Positions 60,354 to 64,000 of a stretch of 64,000 bases of DNA are shown here, one piece after another. The notes beneath the pieces were generated by a model, which was not told the DNA's origin, made no database searches, and saw nothing but the letters and a program-made list of their open reading frames with translations. How positions within the stretch are numbered: the first letter of the stretch is position 1; the number at the start of each line of letters is the position of its first letter. Source of the DNA: a candidate division CSSED10-310 bacterium. Lineage in GTDB: Bacteria; CSSED10-310; JAFGJC01. The stretch is taken from the NCBI GenBank assembly GCA_016927905.1, contig JAFGLW010000012.1, positions 1 through 64,000 on the forward strand, read 5' to 3'. The translations under genes were made by a program, and so were the position numbers.

Positions 60354-61835
60354 TTGAAACGCGCCGGATGGATATCGCTGCTTTTGATAATCATCCTCCC
60401 GCGGCTGATCCGGATGACTTGTCCGCTGGTTCAGATCGAAGATCCGAACTATATATACGGCGCGTACCTGATCACCCTGGGGCAGCAGCCGTTTTTTGAT
60501 TTTGCCCAGCCCAATCCGCCGCTTCTGGAAGGATTGCTGTCCGGGTTGTACCTGTTGTTCACCGTTTCTCACCGGGTTCCGGAAGCGCTTTCGAACATCG
60601 CCTATATCCTGACGGCACTGCTGATTTATAAGCTCGGAGAACAATGGTTCTCCACGGCTGCCGGATGGTGGAGCGGGGTTCTGTACAGCACGCACTATCT
60701 GTTGTTCCGATATCACCTTTTTGAACGGGAAATATATGCCACCCTGGCCATCGCGGCCGGACTGGTTCTGTTGTCAACCCGCGGGGGAAAAGCCTCCGTT
60801 TCAATTCCAGCCGGCCTGGCATTCGGACTGGGATTCGCCTGCAAACAGACGGCCCTGGTCCCGTTCCTGGCTGTTCTGGCCGTGATCGTCGTTTTCCGGC
60901 GTGACGTTAAAACGGGGTTGAGATTTGCATTCGGATTCGCCGGCTCCGTCGGCATCCTGACCGGCCTGTACAGCGCGCTTTACGGCCCCGCCTATCTCCG
61001 GCAGACATTCTGGTTCCATTTCATCAAGGGCGCAGTCGCGCCATGGCAGGTCAAAACCGGTTGGACAATGGCGGGATTGGGATACCTGGGCCTCCTGGCG
61101 GCATCTTCAGTCGCCCTGTTCCGGCCGAAACTCAAGTCCGGTGAATGGATCGCGGCGGCGATGATTTCAGCGGATATCGTATTTTTCTGGTTCGTTTCGG
61201 GTGCATTCTGGCCGCATTATCTCCTGTCAACCCTTCTGCCGGTTTCCCTGCTGGCCGGATGGACCGTGACCTCCTTCCGGATACAGCATCGGATCTCGAA
61301 TCCGGGCCGCGCGGCAGCCGCTTTGGTTGTCCTCGGTCTTTTGGTCTCCCTGACCGCATGGCACCATCCGGGATATTTGTGGGGAGAAGGCGCCGCCGAT
61401 CGGTTCGGCTTTTCGGGAACATCACGGAAAACAGTGGCTGCATGTGCGGCGTTCATCGGCCGGCATACCGCCCCCGACGACCTGATTATCTCCGACCCGT
61501 TCATCGCGCTGGAAGCCCGTCGGCGCAAGGTGGTGAAATTCAAAGACAACTGGGGCCTGATCCTCTGGATGAACGACCTGTTCCGGGAAGGCCGGTACCG
61601 GGATGGATTGAAACAAATGGGAAACACAGCCTTCGCCCGGATCCGCCAGGAATCCCAGAAATACTGGGTTCCCACGGTCAAAGACGCGCTTGAAAAAGGA
61701 ACCGTCGGCGCCGTTCAACCGAATTATGAATTTCCCGTCCGACCGGAAACACTGAGACAATACGGATTCAAGGAAGGGATCCGTCTGGATGGATATGAGA
61801 TCTGGATCCGAGATTCATCGATCAAAATCCCGTGA
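60354..61835 (+). CDS. Second polytopic GT39/GT83-like glycosyltransferase
   Basis: 493 residues from TTG 60354 with GGGAGGAAAACC upstream. About ten membrane segments. The loop after the first helix reads Q-I-E-D-P-N-Y-I-Y-G, with an acidic pair at the position of the GT-C catalytic Asp/Glu. The C-terminal 110 residues are soluble. It resembles the gene at 25835 in plan but not closely in sequence. A lipid-linked donor is likely, the acceptor unknown. Confidence 0.7.
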   Translation: MKRAGWISLLLIIILPRLIRMTCPLVQIEDPNYIYGAYLITLGQQPFFDFAQPNPPLLEGLLSGLYLLFTVSHRVPEALSNIAYILTALLIYKLGEQWFSTAAGWWSGVLYSTHYLLFRYHLFEREIYATLAIAAGLVLLSTRGGKASVSIPAGLAFGLGFACKQTALVPFLAVLAVIVVFRRDVKTGLRFAFGFAGSVGILTGLYSALYGPAYLRQTFWFHFIKGAVAPWQVKTGWTMAGLGYLGLLAASSVALFRPKLKSGEWIAAAMISADIVFFWFVSGAFWPHYLLSTLLPVSLLAGWTVTSFRIQHRISNPGRAAAALVVLGLLVSLTAWHHPGYLWGEGAADRFGFSGTSRKTVAACAAFIGRHTAPDDLIISDPFIALEARRRKVVKFKDNWGLILWMNDLFREGRYRDGLKQMGNTAFARIRQESQKYWVPTVKDALEKGTVGAVQPNYEFPVRPETLRQYGFKEGIRLDGYEIWIRDSSIKIP

Positions 61836-61842
61836 ACAACCG

Positions 61843-62577
61843 TCAGTCGGGATAATACGGCAATCGACAGCACGAACATTTCCAATCGGTTTCATCGGAG
61901 GATTTACTGCCGCCCGGGTCGACGAGCAGCCTCTGGATAACCGGCCGACCGGTTTCCCCATCAATGTAGATCTCCGTCACCCTGCCGGGAACCGACGGGT
62001 TCCGCATCCGGATGCGAAGACAGGGGCGCTCGACACCGGCCAGGAACAGGCGTCCGCCCGAATCGGCCTGTTCCTCGAACACATCCACCGCTTCCCGGTA
62101 TCCCCGGTGATAGTGATCCTCGGTCCGGCGGGCATACCCCCGGGAGATCGATCTCGGGGAAGAAAGAAAAACCGAATCGAAAAAAGGCGTCCCGCCGCCG
62201 GGACGAACTTCCCGCAATCGCAAAACCATAATCCCCGTATCCGCTCCGGGATCAAGCCAATGAACGGTTTCAAACGCCCCGCTTTCTTCCGCTTCCCCGT
62301 TCCAGTATATCCGGGTTAAATCCCGACCTTCAAAAAGAACCGGACCGTCGCTTCGAACGGAAAAAATCCGGCTCAGAATGCCGCCGGGGAAACGGTATTC
62401 CCCAATCACCAACTTTATTCCAGGATCGATCGGATCCAAAGTCGCCGGGAAAACGGTCAACTCAACCGGCCCGACCGGGTCGGCCCGGGATTCGAACCGA
62501 AATTCCGGAATCGTTCCGGGAATCTCCAAGGTGCCAGGATTCGTCATGCCCCGTTCATAGAACCATGATGAAGGCAT
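61843..62577 (-). CDS. Hypothetical protein, beta-rich, Cys at the C-terminus
   Basis: 244 residues from ATG 62577, or 234 from ATG 62547; neither has a strong ribosome binding site. The sequence is Pro/Gly/Asp-rich without a clear signal peptide. The end W-K-C-S-C-C-R-L-P-Y-Y is unusual. I recognise no family. It converges with the 60354 glycosyltransferase gene and shares a promoter region with the iron regulator. Confidence 0.55.
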   Translation of the reverse strand: MPSSWFYERGMTNPGTLEIPGTIPEFRFESRADPVGPVELTVFPATLDPIDPGIKLVIGEYRFPGGILSRIFSVRSDGPVLFEGRDLTRIYWNGEAEESGAFETVHWLDPGADTGIMVLRLREVRPGGGTPFFDSVFLSSPRSISRGYARRTEDHYHRGYREAVDVFEEQADSGGRLFLAGVERPCLRIRMRNPSVPGRVTEIYIDGETGRPVIQRLLVDPGGSKSSDETDWKCSCCRLPYYPD

Positions 62578-62607
62578 TCTGTCAACGTTCGTGCGTCGGG
62601 ATTTAGG

Positions 62608-62636
62608 TTGACAAGCGTATTTTTTCGCTTTAAGTT
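62608..62636 (+). promoter_or_regulatory. Promoter of the DtxR/FeoA-feoB operon
   Basis: TTGACA (62608-62613) and TAAGTT (62631-62636) are 17 bp apart. The -10 touches the first operator half at 62635. Confidence 0.5.
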
Positions 62637-62662
62637 AGACGGATCTAATTAGATGCGTCTAA
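62635..62662. promoter_or_regulatory. Double palindromic operator, probable DtxR-type metal-regulator site
   Basis: Two adjacent 14-bp near-palindromes, TTAGACGGATCTAA (62635-62648) and TTAGATGCGTCTAA (62649-62662), share the pattern TTAGAY-NN-RTCTAA. Together they form a 28-bp near-perfect palindrome with only one mismatched pair. They cover the transcription start region, 22 bp before the gene of a DtxR-family regulator. Confidence 0.75.
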
Positions 62663-62684
62663 TTGGACCGGAAGGCAGGATGCA

Positions 62685-63476
62685 ATGCGAATCGGAATGA
62701 TATCGGAGAGCCTGGAAGATTATCTGGAAATCATCTATAACCTGATTGACGAAGGAAATATCGCCCGGGTGAAGGATATCGCCGCCCGGAAAAATGTGTC
62801 CATGTCGTCGGTTACCCCGGCGCTCCGGCGGTTGGCGAAAGAGGGCCTGATCAAATATACCCTGCGCAGCGACGTGGAACTCACCGGAGAAGGAAAAAAA
62901 CTGGCGGCCCGCATTGTTGACCGGCATGAATTCGTCAAGCATTTCCTGGTGTCGTTGATGAAGGTGCCGGAAGCGATTGCGGAACGGGATGCCTGTATTT
63001 TCGAACATTACATGAGTCCGGAGACATTCCGCCGGCTGGTGGTGTTTTTTGAGTTTGTCGATACATGCGGAATGGACATAAGGGACAGGTTCGAACAGTA
63101 CCGGAGGAACATGGAATCGACGGGGGCATCCGATCCCTGTACTTCACCCGACTGCCGGAACACCGAGATGGGATCCCGGCACCGGAGAAGATGGGGGCAG
63201 GTCAAAACACTGCTCATGCTGAAACCGGGTGAAAAGGGCCGGATTGCCCGGATTCAGGCTCCCGGTGCAATCCGCCAGCGGTTGATCGATATGGGCGTTC
63301 TACCCAATGTCGAAATCGAAATGAAACGCGCCGCTCCGCTGGGGGATCCGATCGAGATCAAGTTGAGAGGCTACCATCTGAGTCTTCGCAAGGAAGAAGC
63401 GGAATCAATCATCATCTTCCCGGCTCAAATCGAAATCCGGGAGCCCGATTCCGGCAGCGGTGAGTATTACGGGTAA
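62685..63476 (+). CDS. DtxR/MntR-family metal regulator fused to FeoA
   Basis: 263 residues; ribosome binding site GGAAGGCAGG upstream. The N-terminal winged helix (about 1-65: S-L-E-D-Y-L-E-I-I-Y, V-K-D-I-A-A, S-S-V-T-P-A-L-R-R-L) and the metal/dimer region (D-R-H-E-F-V-K-H-F-L) are of DtxR/MntR type. A short segment with C-T-S-P-D-C follows. The last ~80 residues are an SH3-like FeoA domain (M-G-V-L-P-N, P-I-E-I-K-L-R-G). It starts an operon with feoB, 9 bp downstream, so it should sense Fe (or Mn) and control ferrous iron import. Confidence 0.9.
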   Translation: MRIGMISESLEDYLEIIYNLIDEGNIARVKDIAARKNVSMSSVTPALRRLAKEGLIKYTLRSDVELTGEGKKLAARIVDRHEFVKHFLVSLMKVPEAIAERDACIFEHYMSPETFRRLVVFFEFVDTCGMDIRDRFEQYRRNMESTGASDPCTSPDCRNTEMGSRHRRRWGQVKTLLMLKPGEKGRIARIQAPGAIRQRLIDMGVLPNVEIEMKRAAPLGDPIEIKLRGYHLSLRKEEAESIIIFPAQIEIREPDSGSGEYYG

Positions 63477-63485
63477 CGGAGATTG

Positions 63486-64000
63486 ATGAGCCAGCGGAAA
63501 ACCATATCGGTTGCCCTTGCCGGCAACCCGAACTCCGGTAAAACATCCATTTTCAATGCCCTGACTGGTGCGCATCAACACGTGGGTAACTACCCGGGCG
63601 TCACGGTTGAGAAAAAGGAGGGGGTTTGCCGGTTTGGAGAACAGGAATACCGGGTGGTGGACCTGCCGGGGATATACAGCATGACATCATATTCCGTTGA
63701 GGAGGTTGTTGCCCGGAGATTTCTTGTGGAGGAGAAACCCTCGGTTGTGATCAATGTCGTGGATGCCACCAACCTGGAACGCAATTTGTATCTTACCATC
63801 CAGCTGCTGGAGATGGGATTGAATCTGGTGATGGCGCTGAACATGATGGATGAACTCGATAAAACCGGTGTGGTGCTGGATGTGGATATGATCGGGCGCC
63901 GCCTTGGTTGTCCGGTTGTGCGAACGGTCGGGATTCGAAACGAGGGGATCGAAGACCTGAAACAAACCGTATTCGATGCTCATGTCAGAGGGCAGACCGA
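63486..64000 (+). CDS. feoB: Ferrous iron transporter FeoB, N-terminal part (cut by window end)
   Basis: The first 171 codons of FeoB, open to the edge. G1 is G-N-P-N-S-G-K-T-S, G2/switch T-V-E-K-K-E-G, G3 D-L-P-G-I-Y-S and G4 N-M-M-D. This is the GTPase domain that controls the membrane pore of the iron importer, which would be encoded beyond 64000. A ribosome binding site CGGAGATTG precedes the ATG. Confidence 0.95.
   Translation, partial: MSQRKTISVALAGNPNSGKTSIFNALTGAHQHVGNYPGVTVEKKEGVCRFGEQEYRVVDLPGIYSMTSYSVEEVVARRFLVEEKPSVVINVVDATNLERNLYLTIQLLEMGLNLVMALNMMDELDKTGVVLDVDMIGRRLGCPVVRTVGIRNEGIEDLKQTVFDAHVRGQT

Overview
This is a bacterial chromosome segment from the replication-origin-proximal part of the genome. 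It has moderate to high GC and short intergenic gaps. Three things suggest a Gram-negative-type, uncultured-looking lineage: an E. coli-length GyrB with the long TOPRIM insertion, several lipoproteins, and very large Ser/Thr-kinase regulators. The order parA-parB-atpF'/F-atpH-atpA-atpG-atpD-atpC resembles what I recall from Geobacter and relatives. The gingipain-like protease, P/T-rich surface proteins and unusual C-terminal anchors do not fit a standard Geobacter. I do not assign a phylum; no rRNA or tRNA gene is present to settle it.

Layout. 1-5.8 kb: secreted P/T-rich proteins. Two end in an I-P-x-T-G / hydrophobic / basic tail and one ends in a ~115-residue C-terminal domain. 6.2-11.5 kb: one giant kinase-ATPase-TPR-GAF-AAA+-Fis regulator. 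11.6-18.9 kb: gyrA, gyrB, recF and dnaN, all leftward. 18.9-19.4 kb: AT-rich region with two tandem DnaA boxes, a good oriC candidate; dnaA itself is not here. 19.4-31 kb: ATP-grasp gene, gpmI, a PflA-like radical SAM gene with a small basic protein, hutI, UDP-xylose synthase with a GT39-like glycosyltransferase, an M3-type peptidase and several envelope proteins. 31-40.9 kb: parAB and the F1 ATP synthase operon, with fused b' and b subunits and a DUF4388/J-domain/TPR gene at its end. 40.9-45.8 kb: acetyl-CoA synthetase, acyl carrier protein and an AONS-family (Kbl) enzyme; a ComEC-like MBL lipoprotein; a parS-like site. 46-50.5 kb: a second kinase-ATPase-TPR regulator and a class II aldolase. 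50.6-56.9 kb: gingipain-like protease sharing the C-terminal domain of the 4.8 kb gene, a lipoprotein and a B12-binding-type radical SAM enzyme. 57-62.6 kb: SGNH hydrolase, S9 peptidase, second polytopic glycosyltransferase-like protein and an unknown protein. 62.6-64 kb: a DtxR/FeoA fusion regulator with a double palindromic operator, followed by feoB (cut by the window end).

How the parts work together. The dnaN-recF-gyrB-gyrA cluster, the oriC candidate, parAB and the parS-like site form the replication and segregation core. Two kinds of C-terminal tail on secreted proteins, together with a C25 protease, suggest a dedicated surface-protein sorting route. I consider the shared C-terminal domain, the fused b'-b ATP synthase subunit and the acs-acp-kbl trio the most interesting leads. 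All functional statements rest on reading the sequence and on family knowledge; no search was run.
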